Of a stretch of DNA of 64,000 nt, positions 1-8,221 are shown piece by piece; within the stretch, counting starts at the first letter, position 1; the number at the start of each line of letters is the position of its first letter. Source of the stretch: CAIRTM01 sp963723235 (GTDB lineage: Bacteria; Desulfobacterota; WTBG01; CAIYCZ01; CAIRTM01); assembly GCA_963723235.1 (NCBI GenBank), contig CAVRPV010000006.1, positions 370,811 through 434,810 on the forward strand. The letters are read 5' to 3'. The notes under the pieces were generated by a model that made no database searches, was not told the DNA's origin, and was given only the letters and a program-made list of their open reading frames with translations. The position numbers and the translations under genes were made by a program.

Positions 1-407
1 CGCGGCACAAGCGCGTGAGCGGCGCGCCGCAGCGCTTCGGGACCCAGGAACACCACATCCGTGCCGGCAATACGGGTAAGATCCGCCTCAAGTTCGCGCA
101 CAAGATCCGGGTGATGCTGCAGCCGGTCCATGTCAACGCGGCAGGCCTCCGGCACAATATAGCGGTCAATGCCGGTGCGCACCAGCTGCGGCAGCGTAAG
201 CTCAGTCGCGGTTGCGCACACAGCCAGCATCAGGGTCGCGGCAATGATCACACGGCGGGGCCTGAAAAACCGCAGGAAATAAACCAGCAGCCGGTAGGAA
301 CCGACGGTCGTGTGCTGGCTTTCCTCAACATGAACGTTATCAAAGCGGCATAGGCGTAAACTTTCCTCACGGGGTGTTAAAAAAGTCTTCTCATACAGGC
401 TGTTCAA
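1..407 (-). CDS. ABC exporter half-transporter, N-terminal part, runs off the left edge
   Basis: From about 350 down to 1 the minus strand gives a frame with one hydrophobic helix followed by GIDRYIVPEA, typical of the first membrane helix and loop of type I ABC exporters of the YheH/BmrD kind. The rest of the membrane domain and the ATPase lie outside the window. It follows the complete half-transporter at 518..2248 in the same direction, so the pair probably forms a heterodimeric exporter. The start is unclear. No ATG, GTG or TTG lies in frame just before the coding-looking part; the nearest are a TTG at 407 and a GTG at 413, both inside the repeat at 397..519. Translation may start in the repeat, or a one-base indel may hide the true start. 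Confidence 0.6.
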   Translation of the reverse strand, partial: MNSLYEKTFLTPREESLRLCRFDNVHVEESQHTTVGSYRLLVYFLRFFRPRRVIIAATLMLAVCATATELTLPQLVRTGIDRYIVPEACRVDMDRLQHHPDLVRELEADLTRIAGTDVVFLGPEALRRAAHALVP

Positions 408-519
408 AAACACACAGATGCAAGGCGCGCGCGTTCATGAGGAATGAGGCGTACTTTTTGGTACGCCGCAGTGACGAATGACAAGCACAACGCAGTAGAT
501 GTGCGTTTTTCAACAGCCT
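397..519. repeat. MITE-like inverted repeat, family A copy 1
   Basis: The ends are near-perfect inverted copies of each other, AGGCTGTTCAAAAAC on the left and, reversed, AGGCTGTTGAAAAAC on the right. The middle contains a second dyad in which GGCGTAC and GTACGCC flank a short loop. A second, related copy lies at 5965..6081. The right end supplies the last bases of the TAG stop of the ABC transporter gene, and the left end reaches the start region of the next ABC gene, so it sits exactly between two operon members. No coding capacity is seen. The flank TTGAAAAA...ATACAGG just left of both copies is also similar, so the mobile unit may begin about 30 bp further left. Confidence 0.75.
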
Positions 520-2248
520 ACAATCCTTCTTCTTCAAGCTGCTGCTTGAGAAACAGCTGCCGGTACAAACCTTCGCGCACGCTCAACTGCGCATGCGTGC
601 CGGTTGCAACCAGGTTGCCGCTGTCGAGCACCAGGATTATGTCCGCGTGCTCAATGGTCGCAATCCTGTTGGATATAATCAGCATGGTTTTACCATTGCC
701 AACCGCACGCAACCGCGTGGTCAGCGACCGGGTTGTTTCAACATCGAGCGATGAGGCCGCATCATCCAGAATCAGAATCGGGGCATCGGTAATCAGGGCG
801 CGCGCTATGCAGACACGCTGGCGCTGACCACCTGAGAGCGTGAGTCCTTTTTCACCGACAACTGTCTCAAAACCCTGGCTGAGTTTTTGAATGTCGTGCA
901 GCATCTGGGCGTCGGCCGCGCAGCGTTCAACCTCGTCATCGCAGGAATCACACCCAAACGTTATATTGCGCGCCAGCGACTGCGAAAACAGAAAGCTGTC
1001 CTGGGGAACATAGGAAAAAAGACGGCGCAGGTCCTGCAGCGGAAATTCAAGAATATCCCTGCCGCCGATGCACACGGTTCCCGGCGGCGGGTCATAAAAA
1101 CGCAGCAGCAGACTGCACAGCGTGGTTTTGCCCGAAGCGGTCGTGCCGGTAATGCCGACGATACTGCCCTGCGGCAGCGAGACCGAAACGTTGTGCAGAA
1201 CAGGCGGCTGGTCAGGCGCGTAGGAAAAGCTGAGGTCGCGAATACTGATATCAAGGCACTCCGGTGCCGGACCAGGCGCCCCGGCCAGATTTTCAACCGG
1301 CAGATCCAGCAGTTCGTTGATGCGCTGCATTGAGGCCTTGCCGCGCTGGAACAGGTTGACCACCCAGCCAAGCGCCATCATGGGCCAGGTAAGAAGCCAC
1401 AGATAGCTTGAAAACGCTACGAAATCGCCGGTTGATATGCTGCCGATAACCGTCATGCGCCCGCCCGCGCTGAGCAGGATGGCGATGCTGAGATTGGCGC
1501 AGACAATGATCAGCGGGAAAAAAAATCCCATGACCCTGACCAGTGCGAGATTGCGCTGAATATATATCCTGCTCACCGCGTCGAATGACGCGCCCACATG
1601 CCCTTCCATGGTATAGGCCTTGACCACCCATACGGCGCTGAGCGCTTCGCGCACCTTTTCAGTCAAATCTGAAAAGGTGCTCTGCACCTGCTTGAAGCGC
1701 CGGTGCAGAACCGGGCTCAGGCGCCAGGTAACAAGCATGATCACGAGCATGGGCATCATGGTCCACAGGGTCAGGAGCGGACTGATGTAGCACAAAAAAC
1801 CGAATGCGGCCGTGCCCAGAAATATCGTGTCAAACAGGGCCACCATGCCGATGCCGATGCACATCCTGACCGATTCAAGATCATTGGTCATACGGGCCAT
1901 GCTGTCACCGACGCTGCGCGCGTTGATTGTCGACAAGGGCAGGCGGATCAGGTGTGAGAAAAGCCGGTCACGCAAATGCCGCTCAATGCGGCGCGACGTG
2001 CCGATCAAACATATCCGCCAGCAGAATCGAAACAAACAGATTATGAGGCCGCAGCCCAGGAGCATCAAAAAGACCGAAAAAAGATCATCAGCCGTAATCG
2101 TGCCCTGCGTGAGCTTGTCAACAACGTATTTGAATATCCGCGGCACCAGCAGCTGCAACAAATCAACAATAACAAGCCCCAGGAATCCGGCGGCAAGATA
2201 CCAGCGGTTTTGAAGTATGTACTGCTTTATGGTGTAAAATGGACTCAT
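518..2248 (-). CDS. ABC exporter half-transporter with degenerate ATPase site (BmrC/YheI-like)
   Basis: A 576-residue half-transporter: six-helix membrane domain (about residues 10-300) and ATPase domain (about 325-570). The nucleotide-binding motifs are visible: Walker A GTTASGKTT, signature LSGGQRQR and Walker B ILILDDAAS. The catalytic glutamate after Walker B is Asp, and the H-loop reads ISNR instead of ISHR. Heterodimeric exporters such as BmrCD, LmrCD and TM287/288 have one subunit with a degenerate site of this kind, with the partner supplying the competent site. The gene at the left edge is the expected partner. The ATG at 2248 is preferred over an upstream TTG at 2263; neither has a clear ribosome site. 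Substrate unknown, plausibly drugs or lipids. Confidence 0.88.
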   Translation of the reverse strand: MSPFYTIKQYILQNRWYLAAGFLGLVIVDLLQLLVPRIFKYVVDKLTQGTITADDLFSVFLMLLGCGLIICLFRFCWRICLIGTSRRIERHLRDRLFSHLIRLPLSTINARSVGDSMARMTNDLESVRMCIGIGMVALFDTIFLGTAAFGFLCYISPLLTLWTMMPMLVIMLVTWRLSPVLHRRFKQVQSTFSDLTEKVREALSAVWVVKAYTMEGHVGASFDAVSRIYIQRNLALVRVMGFFFPLIIVCANLSIAILLSAGGRMTVIGSISTGDFVAFSSYLWLLTWPMMALGWVVNLFQRGKASMQRINELLDLPVENLAGAPGPAPECLDISIRDLSFSYAPDQPPVLHNVSVSLPQGSIVGITGTTASGKTTLCSLLLRFYDPPPGTVCIGGRDILEFPLQDLRRLFSYVPQDSFLFSQSLARNITFGCDSCDDEVERCAADAQMLHDIQKLSQGFETVVGEKGLTLSGGQRQRVCIARALITDAPILILDDAASSLDVETTRSLTTRLRAVGNGKTMLIISNRIATIEHADIILVLDSGNLVATGTHAQLSVREGLYRQLFLKQQLEEEGL

Positions 2249-2447
2249 GTCGACAGCACACAACCACGGTCGGCTGCAGACAGCCGGAAACAGGGAAGGA
2301 TGACAGCGTTGCTTGAAGACTCAGCGGACATGTTCATTGTTTATCAAAGGCACCCGGTGAAAGCAATCACAAAAAACTGCTGTGCACCCGCAAAAACCCA
2401 AAAGATTAGCGGATGCGGAGTGTAGCGCAAACCCAAATCAGATACTC

Positions 2448-2477
2448 TTGACACGGCAGGTTGATTCAGGGTAAGGT
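2448..2477 (+). promoter_or_regulatory. possible weak promoter for the rubredoxin gene
   Basis: TTGACA at 2448..2453 is a perfect -35 box. The -10 at 17-18 bp spacing (GTAAGG/TAAGGT) is poor. It lies about 65 bp before the rubredoxin ribosome site. Confidence 0.35.
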
Positions 2478-2538
2478 TTTACCTGAACAGACATAATCAA
2501 CCACGATGCAACATTCTTGAAAGGAAAGGAGCAGCTAC

Positions 2539-2652
2539 ATGAAAAAATGGAGATGTAAAATTTGCGGCTATGTCCATGAAGGCGCCACTCCGCCTGATGA
2601 ATGCCCGATTTGCGGGGCCTCGAAAGATCAGTTCGAGGAAGTAAAAGACTGA
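2539..2652 (+). CDS. rubredoxin-like small iron protein
   Basis: A 37-residue protein with two zinc-ribbon-like knuckles, CKICGY near the N-terminus and CPICGA about 17 residues later. These four cysteines form the single-iron Fe(Cys)4 site of the rubredoxin fold. It matches the short rubredoxin-type domain found at the C-terminus of rubrerythrins, here as a free-standing gene shorter than a classical rubredoxin (about 52 residues). A strong ribosome site, AAGGAAAGGAG, lies 8 bp before the ATG. It probably carries electrons in oxygen or peroxide defence; the partner is not evident. A GC-rich hairpin follows immediately, so it is likely a single-gene transcript. Confidence 0.85.
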   Translation: MKKWRCKICGYVHEGATPPDECPICGASKDQFEEVKD

Positions 2653-2661
2653 CAAGGATGC

Positions 2662-2698
2662 GCATACCGGACAGCCCTGCACGGGCTGCCCGGTATGC
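2662..2698. terminator. hairpin between convergent rubredoxin and slyD genes
   Basis: GCATACCGG pairs with CCGGTATGC and CAGCCC with GGGCTG around a short loop. No strong T-run follows on either side, so efficiency is uncertain. Its position between two converging genes suits a bidirectional terminator. Confidence 0.55.
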
Positions 2699-2717
2699 AA
2701 ACACCATAACTTTCCAA

Positions 2718-3218
2718 CTATTCTCCGCATCCGCCGCAGCAGCTGCCGCATGAAGCTCCGCCGGTTCCGCACTGAGACTCAGGTACCAGGCCCGTTTCCT
2801 TTATTTCAATATCAAATACCAGGGTTTTGCCAGCGAGCGGATGATTAAGATCCAGCACGACATCCTCGTCTGTAATCTCCGTAATAAGGGCAGGAATCGG
2901 ATTGCCGGCGTGGTCGGCAAGCTGAACAGCCAGGCCCACATTTATTTCCATGCCTTCCGGTACGCCCGCGCGCGGCAACCTGGTGACGCGCTGCGGTTCA
3001 TGAGCACCGTAGCCTTCTTCGGGCTCTATGGTAACGGTTTTTGTATCGCCCGGCAGCATGCCGATAACAGCCGCGTCAAATCCGGGGATAAGCTGCCCGG
3101 CACCGACCGTAAACTTAAGCGGCGCCCTGCCCCGGGATGTATCAAACGTCTCGCCGTTATCAAACTTTCCCGTATACTCAACACTGATGGTGTCGCCTGT
3201 TTTAACTGGATCTGCCAT
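2718..3218 (-). CDS. slyD: FKBP-type peptidyl-prolyl isomerase, SlyD-like
   Basis: A 166-residue protein. Residues 1-70 and about 120-150 form the FKBP half (VEYTGKFDNGETFDTS, then a GAGQLIPGFD segment), interrupted at about residues 70-120 by the IF chaperone insert typical of SlyD. The last 15 residues are Cys/Gly rich with five cysteines (CGTGGASCGSCCGGCGE), in the position of the His/Cys metal-binding tail that lets SlyD bind nickel. It would assist folding and possibly metal delivery in the cytoplasm. The ribosome site AAGGAGA is 7 bp before the ATG. The length is normal for the family. Confidence 0.93.
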   Translation of the reverse strand: MADPVKTGDTISVEYTGKFDNGETFDTSRGRAPLKFTVGAGQLIPGFDAAVIGMLPGDTKTVTIEPEEGYGAHEPQRVTRLPRAGVPEGMEINVGLAVQLADHAGNPIPALITEITDEDVVLDLNHPLAGKTLVFDIEIKETGLVPESQCGTGGASCGSCCGGCGE

Positions 3219-3540
3219 TGTTATTTCTCCTTGCCTTGAACAGTTTATTACAATCCATGACCCGACCGCGACTGCGGATATGCAGCACGTATGTGATGGA
3301 GTATCCCGTAGATCTGGGTCTGTGGGGGAGGAATAATCCGATCAGCAAACAGATGCGTGAGCGTAAATGCAATATAAGGCGGGCCGCTCTACTTTGAGAT
3401 AATAAGTATACAGCATAGAGGAGCATCCGTCAATGCGGCACACATTGGCCGTGCGCAAAAAGTATTTATTTTAAGGGTGATTTTTGATATGGTTTGGATG
3501 GCAACGAATTCGTCTACCCACAAACAGGAGGTTCCGGAAC
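3219..3540. other. intergenic region with no recognised feature
   Basis: About 320 bp between divergent slyD and the next gene. It should hold both promoters, but no convincing sigma70 pair was found. The last 60 bp before 3541 are AT-rich. No tRNA, riboswitch or conserved ORF was recognised. Confidence 0.4.
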
Positions 3541-3972
3541 ATGAGCGTAATGGATATGTTCAGAAAAAAATTTGAAGACTACCGCCGGCTTATTGATGAA
3601 CAGGGTGAGGAGCGCGCCCGGGCCGCACTGATGGAGGGCTATCCTGAACGGCAGAAAAAAAACATGGGGCCGACTTTCGAAGGCTGCACGCTGTACGAAG
3701 GATTTAAAAAGGCGGCGCCCGTGTACGGGTCATTCGGCATGGAGATGCATCCGGTTGATATTTCCAACAACGGCCGGGACGCCGCGCTTGAAGTAATGGT
3801 GCGCTGCCCGTTTATGGACATGGCCCGTGAATTCGGGTTTGAGAAGCCCTGCACGGTGATCTGCGAGCTTGACCAGGAAGCCATGGCCCTGGCGTTTGAT
3901 GGACTCAGCGTCAAAATTCTCACAACCATGGCAGACGGCGATTGCGCCTGCATCTTCATGTACCAGCGGTAG
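3541..3972 (+). CDS. L-2-amino-thiazoline-4-carboxylate hydrolase-like (ATC hydrolase family) protein
   Basis: A 143-residue protein. The C-terminal half contains VRCPFMDMAREFG, a following C-x3-CEL segment and a closing GDCACIFMYQR, the arrangement seen in proteins annotated as ATC hydrolase-like. The family name comes from one Pseudomonas enzyme opening a thiazoline ring on the way to cysteine; most members are uncharacterised and may act in other small-molecule chemistry. The start at 3541 has AGGAGG 8 bp upstream and is preferred over an upstream in-frame ATG. No operon partner. Family assignment is moderately sure, substrate unknown. Confidence 0.7.
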   Translation: MSVMDMFRKKFEDYRRLIDEQGEERARAALMEGYPERQKKNMGPTFEGCTLYEGFKKAAPVYGSFGMEMHPVDISNNGRDAALEVMVRCPFMDMAREFGFEKPCTVICELDQEAMALAFDGLSVKILTTMADGDCACIFMYQR

Positions 3973-4086
3973 TCGGCAGCAGCTGCTGCGCATAGCTCGG
4001 GAGCCTGCATGCCCCCACACAGGGGGGATGCGGCCCGCCGGGCTGCTCTATGCGCCAAACACCTTGTTTTTCCTGAAGAAATCCGA

Positions 4087-4115
4087 TTGACACCCCACCC
4101 CCTTTAGAATATACT
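4087..4115 (+). promoter_or_regulatory. sigma70 promoter of the PLP decarboxylase gene
   Basis: TTGACA at 4087..4092, a 17-bp spacer and TATACT at 4110..4115: a near-consensus promoter about 36 bp before the start codon. Confidence 0.85.
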
Positions 4116-4151
4116 GCCCGCATTGTTTTTTTTGCTCCGGAAAGGGATTGC

Positions 4152-5879
4152 ATGAAACGCCGAAGAGAGCTTGCCATTGATATCAGCGATCACGTGCTCG
4201 AGCCGAGCCGAAAATCAAATAAAAAAATAATCGCTTCGATCCAGTACCTTTCCAAACTGTTCATCATGCCGGATACGCCGGACAAGTTTCTTGAATTCGG
4301 CGATGCGCTGCTGGTAATGATCCGCGAGTTCTTCCAGGAAGAAGGCGGCATTCACTCCTCCATCAGCCTGCCGGACCTGTCAAAACTTTTCGCCGACATC
4401 GCCCCGCCCACAGATCCAGAACTGATCGTTGACGTGCTCTACGAGATCAAAGAAAAGATCATCCGCCACTCGGTCAAAGTCGGCAATCCCTTCTACATCG
4501 GCCACATGACCAGCGCCATTCCCTATTTCATGATCCTGATTGAAATGATCATCGCGGCCCTAAACCAGAACCAGGTCAAAATTGAAACCGCCAAGGCCTC
4601 GACCTTTGTTGAACGCGAGTTCCTGGCCTGGATGCATCAGCTGGTGTTTCGCCGCGGACAGGCATTTTACCGCCGCACAATGCAAAACCCCGAGATTGCC
4701 CTTGGCAATGTTGCGGTTGACGGCACGCTGGCAAACCTTACGGCCCTGTGGGTTGCCCGCGAAAAGGCCATGCCGCCCCGGCGCCCGTTTGCGGGCGTGC
4801 GCAAGGACGGCATGGCAGCCGCGCTCGCACACTACGGCTACAGCTCGGTCGTGGTGCTGGTATCCCGGCTGGCGCATTATTCCCTTGATAAGTCAATGGA
4901 CGTGCTCGGCCTTGGAAGCCGCGCACTGATCAGGCTTCCAGTGAATGCCGAAAATCAGGTCGACTGCGCTAAAATGCGTCTCAAAATTGCCGAACTGCAA
5001 AAGAAAAACGTCAAGATCATGGCAATTGTCGGCATTGCCGGAACCACTGAAACCGGCAATATAGATGACCTGAAACAACTGCGCGAGATCGCCGACGAAT
5101 GCGGCGCGCACTATCACGTAGACGCTGCCTGGGGCGGTGCAACGCTGCTCACGCATCGCTATCGTCACCTGCTTGAAGGTATTGACCGGGCGGATTCAGT
5201 CACCATCGACACCCATAAACTGTTTTACACGCCCATGTCCATGGGCCTTGTTCTGTTCCGGGATGAGCGCGCACTCATGCGCGTAAAATACACTGCAGGG
5301 TATGTGATCCGCAAGAGCTCGGTTGACCAGGGCCGTTTCACGCTTGAAGGCTCGCGTAAATTTGACGTGCTCAAACCCTGGGCGGCCCTGAAAGTGTTCG
5401 GCACTGACGGGTTCCAAATACTGTTTGACCATGCCTTCGCCCTGACGGCTGACTTGAACCAGCTCATAAACGCCTCGCACAACTTCGAGGCCATGAATAA
5501 CCCGCAACTGTTCATCCATGTGTTCCGCTTTGTGCCCCGAAATGTAGGTGAAGCGCTTGCGCGCCTGGGCTCTGTTGTGAACAAGAACACGCAGGCGGCC
5601 GCAGCCAGGAAAAAACGCAAGGAGATCAACGCGTTGCTCAACACACTCAATGTCGAGCTGCATCGCGCGATCCGGGCCGAGGACTCAACCTTTGTTTCAC
5701 GCACCACGCTGTCCACCACCAGGTACGCGCCCCAGCCGATAGTCGTGCTGCGCTCCGTCACGGTCAATCCGCTTACAACACGCTCAATCCTTGAAGAAAT
5801 CCTTGCGAAGCAGGAAAAAATGGGCCTGAGCCTGTATGCAGGGCACTATAAAAAACAGTTTGAAAAACTGCTGTCATAG
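4152..5879 (+). CDS. group II PLP-dependent decarboxylase, PanP-like (putative aspartate 1-decarboxylase)
   Basis: A 575-residue fold-type I decarboxylase. HVDAAWGG carries the Asp that contacts the PLP ring nitrogen, and DTHKLFYTPMSMG carries the Schiff-base Lys at about residue 356. The stretch GHMTSAIPYF followed by ALNQNQVKIETAKA is characteristic of the subgroup containing Vibrio PanP, the PLP-dependent alternative to pyruvoyl PanD that makes beta-alanine for coenzyme A. Other group II enzymes (glutamate, aromatic or diaminobutyrate decarboxylases) are alternatives, but the N-terminal half fits PanP best. It stands alone with its own consensus promoter; no other pantothenate gene is near. 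Ribosome site GGAAAGGG before the ATG. Confidence 0.82.
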   Translation: MKRRRELAIDISDHVLEPSRKSNKKIIASIQYLSKLFIMPDTPDKFLEFGDALLVMIREFFQEEGGIHSSISLPDLSKLFADIAPPTDPELIVDVLYEIKEKIIRHSVKVGNPFYIGHMTSAIPYFMILIEMIIAALNQNQVKIETAKASTFVEREFLAWMHQLVFRRGQAFYRRTMQNPEIALGNVAVDGTLANLTALWVAREKAMPPRRPFAGVRKDGMAAALAHYGYSSVVVLVSRLAHYSLDKSMDVLGLGSRALIRLPVNAENQVDCAKMRLKIAELQKKNVKIMAIVGIAGTTETGNIDDLKQLREIADECGAHYHVDAAWGGATLLTHRYRHLLEGIDRADSVTIDTHKLFYTPMSMGLVLFRDERALMRVKYTAGYVIRKSSVDQGRFTLEGSRKFDVLKPWAALKVFGTDGFQILFDHAFALTADLNQLINASHNFEAMNNPQLFIHVFRFVPRNVGEALARLGSVVNKNTQAAAARKKRKEINALLNTLNVELHRAIRAEDSTFVSRTTLSTTRYAPQPIVVLRSVTVNPLTTRSILEEILAKQEKMGLSLYAGHYKKQFEKLLS

Positions 5880-5964
5880 CCAACACTCACTCCGCAACAA
5901 TCTGCACACAATGCCAAAAGCGGCATTACAAGCATTACAGGATGTTGAAAAAATATTTTTATAC

Positions 5965-6081
5965 AGGCTGTTCAAAAATGCGCAGATGCAAGGCGCGCGA
6001 TATCATGAGGAATGAGGCGTACTAGTGCGTACGCCGCAGTGACGAATGATGCGCGCAACGCAGCAGATGTGCTTTTCAAAG
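5965..6081. repeat. MITE-like inverted repeat, family A copy 2
   Basis: Begins AGGCTGTTCAAAAA and shares GCAAGGCGCGCG, ATGAGGAATGAGGCGTAC, GTACGCCGCAGTGACGAATG and GCAGATGTGC with the copy at 397..519. The right end is decayed (CTTTTCAAAGAC instead of GTTTTTCAACAGCC). It lies directly before the molybdenum-carrier-like gene and may carry its promoter region. Confidence 0.72.
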
Positions 6082-6099
6082 ACGTGGCATGGAATCACG

Positions 6100-6590
6100 A
6101 TGACACGGATTAAATCATATCCGGAGCGCAGACCGGCGTTGACCGCGCGGCACTGGACGCGGCCATTGCCTGCGGCCTTGACTATGGCGGCTCAATCCCG
6201 CGCGGGCGTCTGGCTGAAGACGGGCCGGTGTCGCAACACTACGCTGCACTGATAGAACTGAATTCGGAAGACTATGCCGTGCGCACACGGCGCAATGTGC
6301 GCGACGCTGACGCAACGCTTATTCTCTGCCCCGGGCCGCCTGAGGGCGGCACGGCCCTGACCGAAAACATTGCCCGCAGGATGGGGCGCCCTGTGCTGGT
6401 AGTGGAAATTGAGCGCGAGACACGCCGCGCCGCAATCAAGCGGATACGTGCGTGGCTTGACGCACAAAAACCGGCTGTACTCAATATAGCCGGTCCGCGC
6501 GAGTCACGATATCCGGGAGTGTACACCCGGGTGCGCGACATGCTTGAAAAGCTTTTTCGAGAGCTGTGCGCTGAACAGCCACACAGGTAA
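6100..6590 (+). CDS. putative molybdenum carrier (Rossmann-like), one-base frameshift near 6113
   Basis: After correcting one missing A in the run near 6113 the protein begins MTRIKIISGAQTGVDRAALD and runs about 163 residues. The SGAQTGVDRAALD opening, YGGSIPRGRLAEDG, the RNVRDADATLIL segment and the closing NIAGPRESRYPG are hallmarks of the putative molybdenum carrier family, a lysine-decarboxylase/Rossmann-like fold thought to bind molybdenum cofactor. As written, the first part reads in another frame and stops. Direct experimental evidence for the family's function is thin. No molybdenum gene lies next to it, though the AOR at 22.6-24.5 kb uses a pterin cofactor. Confidence 0.72.
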
Positions 6591-6625
6591 GCGGGGATGT
6601 CCCAACCGCAATGTTCCGGCAGGCT

Positions 6626-6895
6626 TCAGTTGTCCTTGTGGGTTTTTGACACCATGATCTCAAACAGGCTCAGAGCATCCTGTCTGCCATTCAGCAGCTC
6701 GGACCCGAGCCCCTCAAGCATGGAGGAAACATCCTGCCCATAACGCAGAGCAAGTTTCTGGCCTATAGTGGTGTCGATTTTCAGAATATAGTTAACAAGC
6801 GACGGTAGAAGCACTGCAATCTGCGAATTGTTGCATCGTCCGGTTCTCCGTATTTGATCAATAATATCACGCTGGTTACGGTCAAAATGTTGCAT
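6626..6895 (-). CDS. small conserved-looking hypothetical protein
   Basis: An 89-residue, mostly helical, soluble protein starting MQHFDRNQRD. The ATG at 6895 is preferred over upstream starts because GGGGA lies 8 bp before it. It contains two stretches of leucine-rich helix and no cysteine beyond one near residue 21. No family recognised. It sits between the molybdenum-carrier-like gene and pyrE. Confidence 0.6.
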   Translation of the reverse strand: MQHFDRNQRDIIDQIRRTGRCNNSQIAVLLPSLVNYILKIDTTIGQKLALRYGQDVSSMLEGLGSELLNGRQDALSLFEIMVSKTHKDN

Positions 6896-7137
6896 GGCTT
6901 TTTCCCCTGTCACATTGTTTGCTTCTTCAATTAAAGTATATGTACTAAAAACGCATATGTCAAAAAATGACTGCAAATAAAAAACCCGGGGCACACGCAG
7001 TATGCACATGCACTCAGCCCCCGCGTATCCCGGCAAGCACTTCCCCCGAATGCCGGTTTGATTATCAGGATAATCAACAATGATGTATCAAGGTGTGTTC
7101 GCAACGCATCTGCCCGGGGGCAAGCCGTTTTGAACGG

Positions 7138-7708
7138 CTAGTTTGCCCCGCAGGCCTTGAGCAGCTCAGCTTTCGTGCACAGGGAAGTCAAGCTCTGAAC
7201 ATGTTTTGCAATCTCGGCACTGCCGCCTTCCTCACGGTCAACCAGGGCTATCACGCCCAGCACCTCAAGGCCTTCGCGACGGGCGGCCTCAATCGCCTTG
7301 ATGGTCGAGCCGCCGGTTGTCACGACGTCTTCAATTATAAACACACGGTCGCCCGCCTTTACATCACCCTCAACCTGCTGCTGCATCCCGTGCGCCTTGG
7401 GTTCCTTGCGGATTGAAAACGATGCAATCTCCAGGCCGCGCTCGAAAGCCGCGTATGACACCGCGCAGGCAATCGGATCAGCTCCCATGGTCAGACCGCC
7501 CACAGCCTGCACATCCGGTACCCGCAATCAAATCTAAAATCAGATTGCCGATGATATGCTTGCCAACACATGAATGAGTCGTCTTGCGGCAGTCAATGTA
7601 ATAGGTGCTCATCTTGCCCGACGCCAGCTTAAAAACCGGCTCAGGATTATAACGAAATGATTTTTCAAGCAGTAATGTTATCAGGTTCTGTTTCAGTTCC
7701 GCATCCAT
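7138..7708 (-). CDS. pyrE: orotate phosphoribosyltransferase, frameshift near 7526
   Basis: Joins orotate and PRPP to give orotidine monophosphate in pyrimidine synthesis. The first 60 residues contain FKLASGKMSTYYIDCRK, the usual PyrE opening. After a one-base insertion near 7526 the frame resumes with DVQAVGGLTMGADPIACAV and the PRPP-binding loop VFIIEDVVTTGGST. Combined length is about 190 residues, normal for the family. Both halves are well conserved around the break, so an assembly indel is more likely than a dead gene, unless orotate is made elsewhere. The start at 7708 follows an AAAAGGAG site. Confidence 0.88.
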
Positions 7709-7869
7709 ACAATCAAAACTCCTTTTGGAAAATTACCAAGTACTGCCATGAAGCACTGAGTTTCCAGCATACCATGGCCTGCGCGCACACAAGTGTATCA
7801 GCCGTTTTCAAACGCATGCAATCATAGCAGTAATCCCCAGTAAAAACAACCCGTTCAGCAAATCATTAT

Positions 7870-7898
7870 TTGACATCAGACAGGAAAGCCGCTATACA
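7870..7898 (+). promoter_or_regulatory. sigma70 promoter of tRNA-Leu
   Basis: TTGACA at 7870..7875, a 17-bp spacer and TATACA at 7893..7898, about 31 bp before the tRNA. Confidence 0.85.
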
Positions 7899-7929
7899 TT
7901 TTAGCCTGAAAATACAGAGTAGAACTGTG

Positions 7930-8016
7930 GCCCGGGTGGCGGAACTGGTAGACGCAAGGGACTTAAAATCCCTCGGTCGCAAGGCTGTACGAGTTCGATT
8001 CTCGTCCCGGGCACCA
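7930..8016 (+). tRNA. tRNA-Leu(UAA)
   Basis: The acceptor stem GCCCGGG pairs with CCCGGGC. The anticodon arm AGGGA-CTTAAAA-TCCCT shows anticodon TAA, and the long variable arm expected of leucine tRNA is present. The T-loop reads GTTCGATTC. CCA is encoded at 8014..8016. Its 3' half is echoed at 13564..13620, which suggests this tRNA family as an integration target. Confidence 0.95.
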
Positions 8017-8020
8017 GAAT

Positions 8021-8061
8021 AAAAACAGCGCTATAGCACTATTTGCTACATCGCTGTTTTT
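8021..8061 (+). terminator. terminator after tRNA-Leu
   Basis: AAAAACAGCG at 8021..8030 pairs with CGCTGTTTTT at 8052..8061, ending in a T-run. The A-run makes it potentially bidirectional. Confidence 0.8.
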
Positions 8062-8157
8062 GCTTTTCCGGGGCAGAGTTCTGTTTTCTACAACCATTGT
8101 ACAGCTATTATGGAAATTAATACCTGTTTTGGGGTGCAGCCGATATATTGCATCACA

Positions 8158-8191
8158 AATAAAAAAAGCAGGGCCATGTGCTGACCCTGCC
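8158..8191 (-). terminator. terminator after the kelch-module pseudogene (unit T1)
   Basis: On the minus strand GCAGGGTCA pairs with TGGCCCTGC around a short loop, then a run of T. Very similar hairpins lie at 11825..11858, 13361..13391 and 13826..13854. Confidence 0.78.
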
Positions 8192-8221
8192 TTTGGTTTT
8201 ACCCGTTCATAGTGCCCGTTA

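Noticed and set aside
2438..2772. Two minus-strand ORFs across the rubredoxin gene
   Set aside because: The plus strand encodes a clear rubredoxin with both Cys knuckles and a strong ribosome site; the minus frames have neither.
3202..3426. 74-residue minus-strand ORF upstream of slyD
   Set aside because: It overlaps the slyD start and lacks a ribosome site and any recognisable motif. The region is more likely promoter DNA.
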